32,234 nucleotides of DNA from contig JAOAFH010000090.1 in NCBI GenBank assembly GCA_026416355.1, positions 1 to 32,234 on the forward strand. Reading direction: 5' to 3'. Below, one piece after another: positions 24,024 through 32,080 of this stretch. This stretch comes from Clostridiales bacterium. GTDB taxonomy: Bacteria > Bacillota > Clostridia > Clostridiales > Caloramatoraceae. The position numbers and the translations under genes are program-made. The notes beneath the pieces are model-generated. The model did no database searches. It had not been told where the DNA came from and worked only from the letters and a program-made list of their open reading frames with translations. Each line of letters begins with the position of its first letter. The stretch's first letter is position 1.

Positions 24024-25175
24024 ATGAAATATAAAATAACAATACTAATGTTAATAATCACAACTATGATGTGTTTAACCAGTGTTAAAGCCAAAACAAT
24101 AGATAATGAATACAATATAGATTATAATCAAATTGAGGAAACATCAAGAATTATTCAACAAAGAAGTGACTATTTACCGCAGTTTAGCTTTAAGGAATTA
24201 GTAAATGAATATAAAGTAAGTCATTCATTAACTAAAACATTAAAAAGTATGTGGGAAGGTTCAAAAAAGTACATATTTAAAGAGGTAATTGGTAGTTCGA
24301 GATTACTTGTTGAGCTTTTGCTTTTGGGTATTCTGTGTGCATTGCTTCAAAACATGCAGTCTTCTTTCAGTAGCTCATCTGTTAATAAAATTGCATATTA
24401 TGCATGTTATCTGGTTATGGTTGTAGTAATAATTAAATCATTTACTGTTATTGTTGATTTGAGTAGAGATACAATTGATAAAATGATTCAGTTTGTTAAT
24501 TCACTAATGCCTTCTCTTATGATATTAATTGCGTCTGTTGGAGGATTTGCATCAGCAACAATGCTTGATCCTCTAATAATGTTTGTTACTAAATTTTTTA
24601 GTGATATAATTAAAGATTTAATTTTACCAATGACATTTTTGATAGTAGCACTTAATATAGTGGACAACCTAAGTGATGAAATAAAGATTAGTAAATTAGT
24701 CAAATTATTAGAACAAATAACTTTGTGGACAATAGGTTTTATTATGACAATTTTTGTAGCTTTTATAACCATAAGAAGTAGTACATCTGCATCTATAGAT
24801 CAAGTAACACTAAAAACAACAAAGTTTATGGTAGATAGTTTTATTCCTATAGTAGGAAAGACTCTATCAGACGCAGTTTCAACAGTTGCAGGGTATTCTC
24901 TTTTGCTTAAGGATGCTGTAAGTGTTGTTGGATTGGTAGTAATGGTTAGCATAATATTATTTCCACTTATAAAGTTAATAATTATTGCAGTTATTTATAA
25001 GTTTGTAGGTGCAATTATGGAACCAATAGTTGATAAAAAAATTGTTGAATGTCTATCATCTGTTGGTGGAGCTATATCAATTTTATTCGCAAGCATATTA
25101 TCCGTTGCAGTTATGTTTTTTATAATAATCACAATCATAGCTTCTACGGGTAGATTATTGGTAATGGTAAGGTGA
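24024..25175 (+). CDS. spoIIIAE: SpoIIIAE, polytopic channel component
   Basis: 383 residues from ATG 24024, chosen because AGGTG (24013-24017) sits six bases before it; GTG 24015 and ATG 24018 are too close to the site. A signal peptide covers residues 1-~24 (ILMLIITTMMCLTSVKA), then an extracytoplasmic stretch, then at least six membrane segments. The conserved VNSLMPSLMILIASVGG motif is present. It ends five bases before the next start. Confidence 0.93.
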   Translation: MKYKITILMLIITTMMCLTSVKAKTIDNEYNIDYNQIEETSRIIQQRSDYLPQFSFKELVNEYKVSHSLTKTLKSMWEGSKKYIFKEVIGSSRLLVELLLLGILCALLQNMQSSFSSSSVNKIAYYACYLVMVVVIIKSFTVIVDLSRDTIDKMIQFVNSLMPSLMILIASVGGFASATMLDPLIMFVTKFFSDIIKDLILPMTFLIVALNIVDNLSDEIKISKLVKLLEQITLWTIGFIMTIFVAFITIRSSTSASIDQVTLKTTKFMVDSFIPIVGKTLSDAVSTVAGYSLLLKDAVSVVGLVVMVSIILFPLIKLIIIAVIYKFVGAIMEPIVDKKIVECLSSVGGAISILFASILSVAVMFFIIITIIASTGRLLVMVR

Positions 25176-25180
25176 TGCAT

Positions 25181-25756
25181 ATGATAAGTTTTTTGAAAAG
25201 CTGGATTATGAATATCGTTGTTTTAATAATATTTTTAGCTTTAGCAGAAATAATCCTACCTTCAAACTCCATGAGAAAATATGCGAGATTTGTAATGGGG
25301 TTAATTATTATTGTAGTTATAATAACACCAATATTTAAACTCTTTGATAAACAAAATAGCATTGAAGGAGCTATATCGGAATACGAAAGGAAATATGAAG
25401 AAGTATATAAAGGAAACATAAATTCTAAAGAGTTAGAAAAGACAATCCAACGAAAAACTATTAATGAATTTGAGAAAAAGCTTAAAGAAAACATTGAAAA
25501 TGATGTACTAAAAAATACTGGTAAAAAAATTGCTGTAAACAAACTAGATGTTAATACTAAATTAGGTTCAGAGGATTTCGGAGCAATTATGTATATAGAA
25601 ATAAAAGTAACTTCAAATTCAGATATTCAACCAGTTGAAAAGGTTGTGATTGGTGGACAAACAAACTCTAAAAGTAATTACAAAGACAATGAGATACTAG
25701 AATTTGTGAGTAAAAATTATAAAGTAAATGAGAAAAATATAGTATTTGTAAAGTGA
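25181..25756 (+). CDS. spoIIIAF: SpoIIIAF
   Basis: 191 residues from ATG 25181, which is preferred to the GTG at 25172 within the AAGGTGAT site. Two membrane segments near the N-terminus (residues ~8-28 and ~35-55) are followed by a soluble domain with a helical, lysine- and glutamate-rich part and a beta-rich C-terminus. Members show a ring-building fold like FliF and EscJ proteins. Confidence 0.92.
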   Translation: MISFLKSWIMNIVVLIIFLALAEIILPSNSMRKYARFVMGLIIIVVIITPIFKLFDKQNSIEGAISEYERKYEEVYKGNINSKELEKTIQRKTINEFEKKLKENIENDVLKNTGKKIAVNKLDVNTKLGSEDFGAIMYIEIKVTSNSDIQPVEKVVIGGQTNSKSNYKDNEILEFVSKNYKVNEKNIVFVK

Positions 25757-25768
25757 GGTTGATGGAAT

Positions 25769-26371
25769 ATGATGAAATTTAAAATACCTGAGATAAAAGG
25801 TGAAAATATTAAAAAATATATGGTATATTTAATTCTTGTATTTTGTGTAGGAGTTTTAATATTTTTAGCAGCAGATATTTTCTCAAATATATTTGGTAAA
25901 AGTACAAATACTAAAAATGATAAGAATGTAGAAGAAACTGTTGCTAAGAATATAGAAGTTGTTGGCGGAGGTATGAGCTATGAGGATAGAATAAAGAGAG
26001 ATTTAGTTGATATACTATCTCAAATTAAAGGTGTTGGGAAAGTAAATGTTATGGTTTATTTTGAAGGAAGTCAAGAAACACAACCAGCTTACAATATTAA
26101 TGAAACAAGCAAAGTAATACAAGAAAAAGATAATCAAGGTGGAACTAGAACAACAAATGAAAATAACAAAAGCGTTAATGTTGTAATTTTAAATGAAGGA
26201 AGTAATACAAAACCACTTATTGTAAAGCAGGTTAATCCTTCAATTGGTGGAGTTATTGTTGTGGCAGAAGGCGCTGATAATGTAGCAGTTAAAGAAATGA
26301 TTAAGAATGCTGTAAAAACAGTTTTGAATATTCCAGCCAATAAAGTAAGTGTTGAATCAATGAAAAAATAA
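25769..26371 (+). CDS. spoIIIAG: SpoIIIAG, ring-forming channel protein
   Basis: 200 residues, with a single membrane segment at ~17-35 after a short cytoplasmic end. The outer domain has the ring-building motif (RIKRDLVDILSQIKGVGKVNV and later GGVIVVAEGADNVAVKEMIKNAV). SpoIIIAG forms a large ring across the intermembrane space. Two ATGs in a row at 25769 and 25772 share the GAGGTTGATGG site; the first is given. Confidence 0.94.
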   Translation: MMKFKIPEIKGENIKKYMVYLILVFCVGVLIFLAADIFSNIFGKSTNTKNDKNVEETVAKNIEVVGGGMSYEDRIKRDLVDILSQIKGVGKVNVMVYFEGSQETQPAYNINETSKVIQEKDNQGGTRTTNENNKSVNVVILNEGSNTKPLIVKQVNPSIGGVIVVAEGADNVAVKEMIKNAVKTVLNIPANKVSVESMKK

Positions 26372-26434
26372 AGAATAATATTTAATATAAATTCATATAA
26401 ATTTATCAGAAAGATTGAATGGGGGGAAGGTACA

Positions 26435-26935
26435 ATGGAACAATTCAGAAAGCAAACTGCAATAATAGCGGTACTAGTAGTACTTATTGCTTGTTCTGCT
26501 TATTATGCCAAGAGGTTCAACGATCAATCAAAGGGTGTAGTAAAGAACGGAAAGGAGGTAACTGAAACTTCTAAAACAGGCAATTCTAATTTCTTTGCTG
26601 AAGCAAGAATTGGAAGAGATAATCAATATAGCACACATAAACAAGAATTAGAAAACATAATCAATAATAAAAATTCAACAAAGCAAGCAATAGAAGAAGC
26701 ACAAGCGAAGTTAATGGTATTGGCTGATTGGGCAGATAAGCAAAACAAGATTGAACAAATGGCAAAGCAAAGAGGATTTGAAGATGCTATTTGTTTAATT
26801 AACGAAAATGGAGTTGAACTTTGTGTAAAGACTGCTGAAGCTTTAACTAGAGAACAAGCAGCTCAACTTATGGATGATGTAGTTAGAACAACAAGTATTT
26901 CACCAAGCAAAATAGTAATTAAATCACAAAAATAA
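26435..26935 (+). CDS. spoIIIAH: SpoIIIAH, SpoIIQ-binding channel protein
   Basis: 166 residues. One membrane segment at 7-25, then a linker and a ring-building domain with FEDAICLINENGVELCVKT. It binds SpoIIQ of the forespore across the septum. ATG 26435 has GGGGGGAAGG. The 63-base gap after spoIIIAG is A/T-rich, with the nine-base direct repeat ATATAAATT, and could hold a second promoter; none is clear. Confidence 0.95.
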   Translation: MEQFRKQTAIIAVLVVLIACSAYYAKRFNDQSKGVVKNGKEVTETSKTGNSNFFAEARIGRDNQYSTHKQELENIINNKNSTKQAIEEAQAKLMVLADWADKQNKIEQMAKQRGFEDAICLINENGVELCVKTAEALTREQAAQLMDDVVRTTSISPSKIVIKSQK

Positions 26936-27025
26936 ATACTAATATATAACAAAAGTATTGATTTTATTTTATAATAGTTGTACACTAATATTTGAAGTTA
27001 TATTGTAAATATTTAGTTTTATTGA

Positions 27026-27059
27026 TTCGGGCTTTCATGCCCGAAAATTGTTACTTTTT
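27026..27059 (+). terminator. Hairpin between spoIIIAH and the Asp23-family gene
   Basis: TTCGGGC (27026-27032) pairs with GCCCGAA (27039-27045) around the loop TTTCAT. A T5 run follows nine bases later at 27055-27059. It is likely to end the spoIIIA operon, although the delay before the T-run makes it weaker. It is not a T-box: no GGGTGG-ACCGCG sequence is near. Confidence 0.5.
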
Positions 27060-27082
27060 GGAATTATATGGAGGTGTATTAA

Positions 27083-27475
27083 ATGGCTGACAACACACTT
27101 TATACTAATGAGATAGGTGAAGTTCAAATAGCTCCTGAGGTTGTAAGTGTTATTGCATCAATAGCTGCAACAGAGGTTAAAGGTGTAGCTAGCATGTATG
27201 GTGGTTTTACAGAAGAATTTGTAGAAAAGTTTGGAGTAAAATCATCTAACAAAGGTATAAAAGTTCAAATTAATCCTGAAGGAGAAACTGTTATTGATTT
27301 AAACCTAATAATTGAATATGGAGTTAGAATACCAGATGTAGCATTTGAAGTACAACAAAATGTTAAAAGAGCAGTAGAAACAATGACAGGTTTGAAGGTA
27401 GTAGATATCAATATACATATACAAGGGATAAATATGCCAAAAGAAGTTAAGGAAGAAGAAAAAAAGGCAAGATAA
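27083..27475 (+). CDS. yqhY: Asp23/Gls24-family protein (YqhY-like)
   Basis: 130 residues, cytosolic. The segments VQIAPEVVSVIASIAATEVKGVASM and VDINIHIQGIN are typical of the Asp23 family. In B. subtilis YqhY is linked to control of acetyl-CoA carboxylase and lies after accBC; accBC are absent here. The start ATG 27083 has TGGAGGTG. AmaP, a family member that anchors Asp23 to the membrane in Staphylococcus, is the next gene. Confidence 0.9.
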   Translation: MADNTLYTNEIGEVQIAPEVVSVIASIAATEVKGVASMYGGFTEEFVEKFGVKSSNKGIKVQINPEGETVIDLNLIIEYGVRIPDVAFEVQQNVKRAVETMTGLKVVDINIHIQGINMPKEVKEEEKKAR

Positions 27476-27486
27476 TCAAATTTAAT

Positions 27487-27539
27487 GGGCTCATATAAAA
27501 TGCGTTTCACGAGGAATAACAATGCTTTTATATGAGCTT
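27487..27539 (+). terminator. Long hairpin between yqhY and amaP
   Basis: GCTCATATAAAA (27489-27500) pairs perfectly with TTTTATATGAGC (27526-27537). Past one bulged T (27501) five more pairs form (27502-27506 with 27521-27525), leaving a 14-base loop. Only TTT follows, so it may be a partial terminator or a stability element separating the expression of the two genes. Confidence 0.45.
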
Positions 27540-27563
27540 TAAATACGATAATGAGGTGATAAA

Positions 27564-28076
27564 GTGAATAGTATACTAACATTTATTTATGTTTTAGTAA
27601 CACTTTGTATTTTAGTTTATGCATCTGCAGTTTATATAGGCGCAATTAGATTTAATGAAGCCGATTTGTTTAATATTATAAATTCTGATTATATAGGATT
27701 AATACTAGCAGGATTAATATTACTTGGTTTGATAATACTATTTTATATTTTTAAAAGAGACAAAAAAAATTATTATATAACCAAGTTTACACAAGAAGGT
27801 GAAATTAATATTACATATGAAACAATTAAGTCAATTGCATTTAGAGCTACTTCACAAGTTAAGGGACTAAAAGAAGTTAAGGTATTTGTTAGACCAAGTG
27901 GTGATAAGCTTAACCTATTAATTAAAGTTCTTATTTTACCAGAGCTTAATATACCTCAAACTACTATGGAAATTCAAAGGCTGGTAAAAAGTCAAATAGA
28001 ATCAGTTGCTGAAATACCTGTTGGAGATGTTAAAGTAGTTGTTGAAAATTTAGCAGTAACAACAAAGCTTCGTTAA
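27564..28076 (+). CDS. amaP: Alkaline shock membrane anchor protein AmaP
   Basis: 170 residues. GTG start at 27564 with GAGGTGAT. Two N-terminal membrane segments (~5-25 and ~45-65) precede a soluble Asp23-like domain ending in VKVVVENLAV. AmaP recruits Asp23-family protein to the membrane; the partner would be the adjacent yqhY product. The DUF2273 gene follows by 16 bases, a common trio. Confidence 0.85.
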   Translation: MNSILTFIYVLVTLCILVYASAVYIGAIRFNEADLFNIINSDYIGLILAGLILLGLIILFYIFKRDKKNYYITKFTQEGEINITYETIKSIAFRATSQVKGLKEVKVFVRPSGDKLNLLIKVLILPELNIPQTTMEIQRLVKSQIESVAEIPVGDVKVVVENLAVTTKLR

Positions 28077-28092
28077 GAAACGAGGTGTAATA

Positions 28093-28317
28093 ATGAATAA
28101 GGAAGTATTATTAAATTATTTTTATAGAAATAAAGGTAAGATATTAGGTTTAATAATAGGATTAGTTTTTTCAATATTAACATTAACAATTGGTTTGTTT
28201 AAAACGGTCTTTATTGTCATTTGTACAGTTTTAGGGTATTATATTGGAAATAAGATAGATAATAATGAAGATGTAATTGAATTGTTACAAAGGATAATGC
28301 CAAATGAATGGAAATAA
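28093..28317 (+). CDS. DUF2273 small membrane protein
   Basis: 74 residues, with two hydrophobic segments split by a short turn (LGLIIGLVFSILTLTIGLF and TVFIVICTVLGYYIGNKI). The C-terminal tail ends in IELLQRIMPNEWK. It is found beside AmaP and Asp23 genes in many Firmicutes. Function unknown, presumably part of the same envelope complex. Confidence 0.85.
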   Translation: MNKEVLLNYFYRNKGKILGLIIGLVFSILTLTIGLFKTVFIVICTVLGYYIGNKIDNNEDVIELLQRIMPNEWK

Positions 28318-28330
28318 TGGAGGAATGCAT

Positions 28331-28744
28331 ATGAGTAGAAAAGCTGCAAGAGAATTAGTTATGAAAATGATTTTTCAAATGGACTTATCAAATTCAACAT
28401 CACAAGAAATAATAACTATGATTGAAGAAGAAAATGAAATAAAAGATTTAGAAGAACAAAAAGAATACATATTTGATTGTATAAAAGGTGTAGAAACTAA
28501 CAAAAGCAAGATTGATGAATACATAGAAAAGTATTCTAAGGGATGGAAAATTAATAGAATTGCTAAAGTAGATTTAGCAATTATGAGACTTGCTATTTAT
28601 GAAATGTTAAATAGAGAGGATGTACCTAACGCAGTTGCAATTGATGAGGCTATTGAGCTTGCTAAAAGATATGGTGGAGACAATTCACCTGCCTTTATAA
28701 ATGGTATATTAGGGAATATAATCAAGGAAATTGGAAATGAGTAA
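28331..28744 (+). CDS. nusB: Transcription antitermination factor NusB
   Basis: 137 residues, all-helical RNA-binding protein that works with NusE in rRNA antitermination. ATG 28331 is chosen with GGAGG at 28319-28323; earlier ATGs at 28304 and 28325 overlap that site or the previous gene. SRKAARELVMKMIFQMD and the later NRIAKVDLAIMRLAIYEM and VAIDEAIELAKRYGGD are typical. The gene overlaps the next by eight bases. Confidence 0.95.
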   Translation: MSRKAARELVMKMIFQMDLSNSTSQEIITMIEEENEIKDLEEQKEYIFDCIKGVETNKSKIDEYIEKYSKGWKINRIAKVDLAIMRLAIYEMLNREDVPNAVAIDEAIELAKRYGGDNSPAFINGILGNIIKEIGNE

Positions 28745-29669
28745 AATATTAGGTATAGACACAAGTAACTATACTACTTCGGTTGCTGTTATTGAAGAAG
28801 GTACTTTAATATATGACAATAGAAAAATATTGGATGTTGATTTAGGTAAAAAGGGCTTGAGACAATCAGAAGCCCTTTTTCAGCATATAAAAAACTTACC
28901 AATACTATTAGAGTCACATAAAGTACAAAATATCAATGCAGTAGCAGTAAGTACAAAACCAAGACCATGTGAAGGTTCATATATGCCTGTATTTAAAGCA
29001 GGTGAAACTGTTGCAAAATCAATAGCAAGTGTTTTGGGTATTCCTCTAATTGAAACAACACATCAAGAAGGTCATATAGAAGCAGGTTGTTATTCAATAG
29101 GATTTAATGAGGATGAGTTTATTGTTTTTCATATGTCAGGTGGGACATCTGAAATATTAATGTATAATAAGAATAAAGAAAATACAGTTGAGCTCATAGG
29201 AGGAACAAAGGATATCAGTTTTGGACAGTTTTTAGATAGAGTAGGAGTGGCATTAGGTTTTGATTTCCCTGCTGGCAAATACGTAGATGAGCTGGCATTA
29301 AGCATAAAGGAAACAGAATTAATTATCCCATCAAGAGTTGAGGGTTTATATTTCAATCTATCAGGTCAAGAGACACAAGCACAAAAATATATTGAAAAAG
29401 GGCTTAAAAAAGAAGAAATAGCATTAGCAACAATAAAATGTATTGCTAAAACTTTAGATAAATTGATTGCAACATTGTTAAAAACATACAATAAAAAAAT
29501 ATTATTAATTGGTGGAGTTGCTTCAAGCAAATACATTGCAAAATTTATTAATAAAAAATATAATGGAAGTGTATTTATTTCAAAACCAGAATTTGCACAA
29601 GATAATGCGATTGGTGTTGCATTAATTGGATTGAAAAAGTTGTATATTTGTAATAACAGGAGAGATTGA
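28737..29669 (+). CDS. Kae1/TsaD-like domain protein
   Basis: 310 residues of the ASKHA fold, related to TsaD (t6A tRNA modification) but distinct. The metal-binding H109-x3-H113 (in THQEGH) is kept, as are SGGTSE (134-139), GGVASS and DNAIG near the C-terminus with the third likely metal ligand Asp. It lacks the usual TsaD motif with GPG in the 70s: here it is STKPRPCEGSY. It was once labelled an M22 peptidase. The place between nusB and xseA, where B. subtilis has folD, recurs in Clostridia to my knowledge. The exact role is unknown; ordinary TsaD should be encoded elsewhere. ATG 28737 overlaps nusB. Confidence 0.82.
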   Translation: MSKILGIDTSNYTTSVAVIEEGTLIYDNRKILDVDLGKKGLRQSEALFQHIKNLPILLESHKVQNINAVAVSTKPRPCEGSYMPVFKAGETVAKSIASVLGIPLIETTHQEGHIEAGCYSIGFNEDEFIVFHMSGGTSEILMYNKNKENTVELIGGTKDISFGQFLDRVGVALGFDFPAGKYVDELALSIKETELIIPSRVEGLYFNLSGQETQAQKYIEKGLKKEEIALATIKCIAKTLDKLIATLLKTYNKKILLIGGVASSKYIAKFINKKYNGSVFISKPEFAQDNAIGVALIGLKKLYICNNRRD

Positions 29670-29670
29670 T

Positions 29671-30888
29671 ATGGGAATGAATCCTATTACAGTATCTGAA
29701 TTAAACAATTTTATAAAGGGATTAATAGAGCAAACACCTGAATTGAATCATGTGATTGTAAAGGGTGAAATATCAAATTTTAAACATCATTCTACAGGGC
29801 ATATGTATTTTACTCTGAAAGACAATGAAAGTAAAATAAAGTGTGTAATGTTTAAGGGATACAATAGCTATTTAAAGATTAAACCAGAAGATGGTATGAA
29901 GGTTTTGATAACTGGATATGTTTCAGTATATGAAAGAGACGGAGCATATCAATTGTATTGTGTTGATATGAAAAAAGATGGTATTGGTGATTTATATTTA
30001 GCCTATGAAGAACTTAAAAAGAGACTAGAACAAGAGGGATTGTTTAGTAGTGAAAACAAAAAACAATTGCCACTTATGCCGAGAAGAATAGGTGTTGCAA
30101 CTTCTAGTACAGGAGCTGTTATAAGAGACATAATTAATGTTTCCACAAGAAGATATAATAATATAGACATATTGCTATATCCTGTAAAGGTTCAGGGGCA
30201 AGGGGCTGCAGAGACCATTGTAGATGCAATTGAATACTTTAATACTAGAAATGATATCGATGTTATTATAATAGGTAGAGGTGGTGGCTCAATAGAAGAG
30301 TTGTGGGCTTTTAATGAAGAAATAGTTGCAAGAGCCATTTACAAAAGTAGAATTCCTATTGTATCTGCTGTTGGGCATGAAACGGATTTTACAATAGCGG
30401 ATTTTGTTGCGGACTTAAGAGCTTCTACGCCTTCTCATGCAGCAGAAATGGTTGTTCCATCCTACAATGATTTGGTTTATAAAATAAGTTCAATTAAAAA
30501 CAATTTAATAAATCAAGTTAATAGTAAAATTAAACATGATAGAATACATGTAGAAAGTTTAATATCTAAAGTTAAAATAAAGTCACCACAAAATAAAATT
30601 AACATGAGTTATCAGTATACTGATAATTTAAGAGAAAAACTAATAACAATCATTAATAATAAGCATACATTAAGCAGACATAGACTTGTTGTTCTTGCAC
30701 AAAAATTAGATGCATTAAGTCCACTAAAATCTATAGGTAGGGGATTTGGAGCAGTTGTCAAGGATGATTTTTTAGTTAGAAGTATTAAACAAGTGGAAAA
30801 TAATGATATAATAGATGTATATTTATCCGATGGAAAATTGAATTGTATGATTAAAAATAAAACGGAGGGCAAGTTATGGCAAGAGTAA
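29671..30888 (+). CDS. xseA: Exodeoxyribonuclease VII large subunit
   Basis: 405 residues. An N-terminal OB fold (residues ~6-100, with VKGEISNFKHHSTGHMYFTLKD) precedes the catalytic domain, with VIIIGRGGGSIEELWAFNEE and SAVGHETDFTIADFVADLRASTPSHAAE. A coiled-coil region for binding the small subunit follows. It degrades single-stranded DNA in both directions. ATG 29671 is one base after the previous gene and it overlaps xseB by 13. Confidence 0.97.
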   Translation: MGMNPITVSELNNFIKGLIEQTPELNHVIVKGEISNFKHHSTGHMYFTLKDNESKIKCVMFKGYNSYLKIKPEDGMKVLITGYVSVYERDGAYQLYCVDMKKDGIGDLYLAYEELKKRLEQEGLFSSENKKQLPLMPRRIGVATSSTGAVIRDIINVSTRRYNNIDILLYPVKVQGQGAAETIVDAIEYFNTRNDIDVIIIGRGGGSIEELWAFNEEIVARAIYKSRIPIVSAVGHETDFTIADFVADLRASTPSHAAEMVVPSYNDLVYKISSIKNNLINQVNSKIKHDRIHVESLISKVKIKSPQNKINMSYQYTDNLREKLITIINNKHTLSRHRLVVLAQKLDALSPLKSIGRGFGAVVKDDFLVRSIKQVENNDIIDVYLSDGKLNCMIKNKTEGKLWQE

Positions 30889-31133
30889 AGAAAAATGAAT
30901 ATACATTTGAAGAAGCAATAAAAAGATTAGAAGAGATTGTTTCTGAAATAGAAGATAAAGATTTAAGTCTAGAAGAATCAATACTTAAGTTTAAAGAAGG
31001 AATGGAACTAGCAAGTTTATGTAATAAAAAGCTTGATGAAGCTGAACGAAAGATTAATATTTTAATTAAAGGGGAAAATGGTGAACTTACCGAAGAAGAA
31101 TTCGCTGCTCAGGAGGAAGGAAATGAACTTTAA
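30876..31133 (+). CDS. xseB: Exodeoxyribonuclease VII small subunit
   Basis: 85 residues, all helical, with the usual YTFEEAIKRLEEIVSEIE and LEESILKFKEGMELA heptads. Several copies wrap around the coiled coil of XseA. ATG 30876 has GGAGGG in the end of xseA. It overlaps ispA by 11 bases, so the three are coupled. Confidence 0.96.
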   Translation: MARVKKNEYTFEEAIKRLEEIVSEIEDKDLSLEESILKFKEGMELASLCNKKLDEAERKINILIKGENGELTEEEFAAQEEGNEL

Positions 31134-31998
31134 ACAAAAGCTCCAACATAAACAGCAAATAATAAATAATAGACTAATGGAATTAATAAAAATAAACAAT
31201 GTTCCAGAAACTTTAATGAATTCTATGAAATATAGTCTTGAGGCTGGTGGAAAAAGAATAAGACCTATATTAACATTGACTATAGCTGAAGCATTAGGTG
31301 GTAATACAGATGATGCAATGGATTTTGGTTGTGCTATCGAATTAATACATACATATTCGTTAATCCATGATGATCTGCCAGCTATGGATAATGACGACTA
31401 TAGACGTGGTAAATTAACTAATCATAAGGTTTTTGGAGAGGCTATTGCTATACTTGCTGGTGATGCTTTGTTAAATTTTGCTTTTGAATTTTTATTAGAA
31501 AAAGCATCAAATAATCTAAAGGAACCATATATAAAGGCATTGTCAATCATATCAAAAGCTTCAGGTTCAACTGGCATGATTGGTGGTCAGGTTATAGATA
31601 TAGAAAGTGGTAATAAAAAAATAAATTTAGATGAACTTTATAATATGCATAGATTAAAAACTGGTGCAATGATAGAAGCATCATGTATTGTTGGATGTGT
31701 TTTAGCAGAAAGATATGATAAAATTAATATTGTAAAAGAATATAGTCAAAATATTGGTATAGCTTTTCAGATAGTAGATGATATACTTGATTGTATAGGT
31801 GATAAAGAAAAGTTAGGTAAGTCAATTGGTAAAGATGAAAAAGACAATAAATCAACTTTTGTAACATTATTAGGTCTTGAAAGAGCAAAGGAGTTAGCAA
31901 AAGAACACACAGAAAAAGCTATATCTTTAGCTGAAGAAATTGATTCTACTGGTTTTTTAACTGATCTTACAAATTATCTTTTAAATAGAGAAAACTAA
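31123..31998 (+). CDS. ispA: Polyprenyl (farnesyl/geranyl) diphosphate synthase
   Basis: Condenses isopentenyl with allylic diphosphates to make farnesyl diphosphate, 291 residues. The start is ATG 31123 after AGGAGGAAGG; a GTG at 31078 in frame lies deep in xseB and lacks a site. GGKRIRP (42-48) binds diphosphate, DDLPAMD (83-89) is the first aspartate motif, and DDILD the second, both needed for magnesium. In B. subtilis and relatives ispA leads to dxs. Here a structured RNA comes first. Confidence 0.94.
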   Translation: MNFKQKLQHKQQIINNRLMELIKINNVPETLMNSMKYSLEAGGKRIRPILTLTIAEALGGNTDDAMDFGCAIELIHTYSLIHDDLPAMDNDDYRRGKLTNHKVFGEAIAILAGDALLNFAFEFLLEKASNNLKEPYIKALSIISKASGSTGMIGGQVIDIESGNKKINLDELYNMHRLKTGAMIEASCIVGCVLAERYDKINIVKEYSQNIGIAFQIVDDILDCIGDKEKLGKSIGKDEKDNKSTFVTLLGLERAKELAKEHTEKAISLAEEIDSTGFLTDLTNYLLNREN

Positions 31999-32039
31999 TG
32001 CAATTAAATTAATATACCAAACTTGTAATACAAATTATG

Positions 32040-32068
32040 TTGTATAACAGATATGAATATGATAAAAT
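32040..32068 (+). promoter_or_regulatory. Extended -10 promoter for the downstream RNA
   Basis: TTGTAT (32040-32045, 3 of 6), 17-base spacer, TAAAAT (32063-32068, 5 of 6) with TG at 32060-32061 in the extended position. The start would be near 32075-32081, where GC-rich sequence begins. The transcript may also come by read-through from ispA. Confidence 0.45.
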
Positions 32069-32080
32069 AACATTCTGATT

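Noticed and set aside
26384..26408. ATATAAATT direct repeat before spoIIIAH
   Set aside because: Two copies in very A/T-rich DNA with no further structure; chance is the better explanation.
27026..27082. T-box or other riboswitch ahead of yqhY
   Set aside because: A single short hairpin; no T-box sequence and no further conserved elements.
32023..32033. TTGTA-A-TACAA palindrome after ispA as an operator
   Set aside because: Eleven bases of A/T-rich symmetry and inverted with respect to the RNase J palindrome; too short to support.
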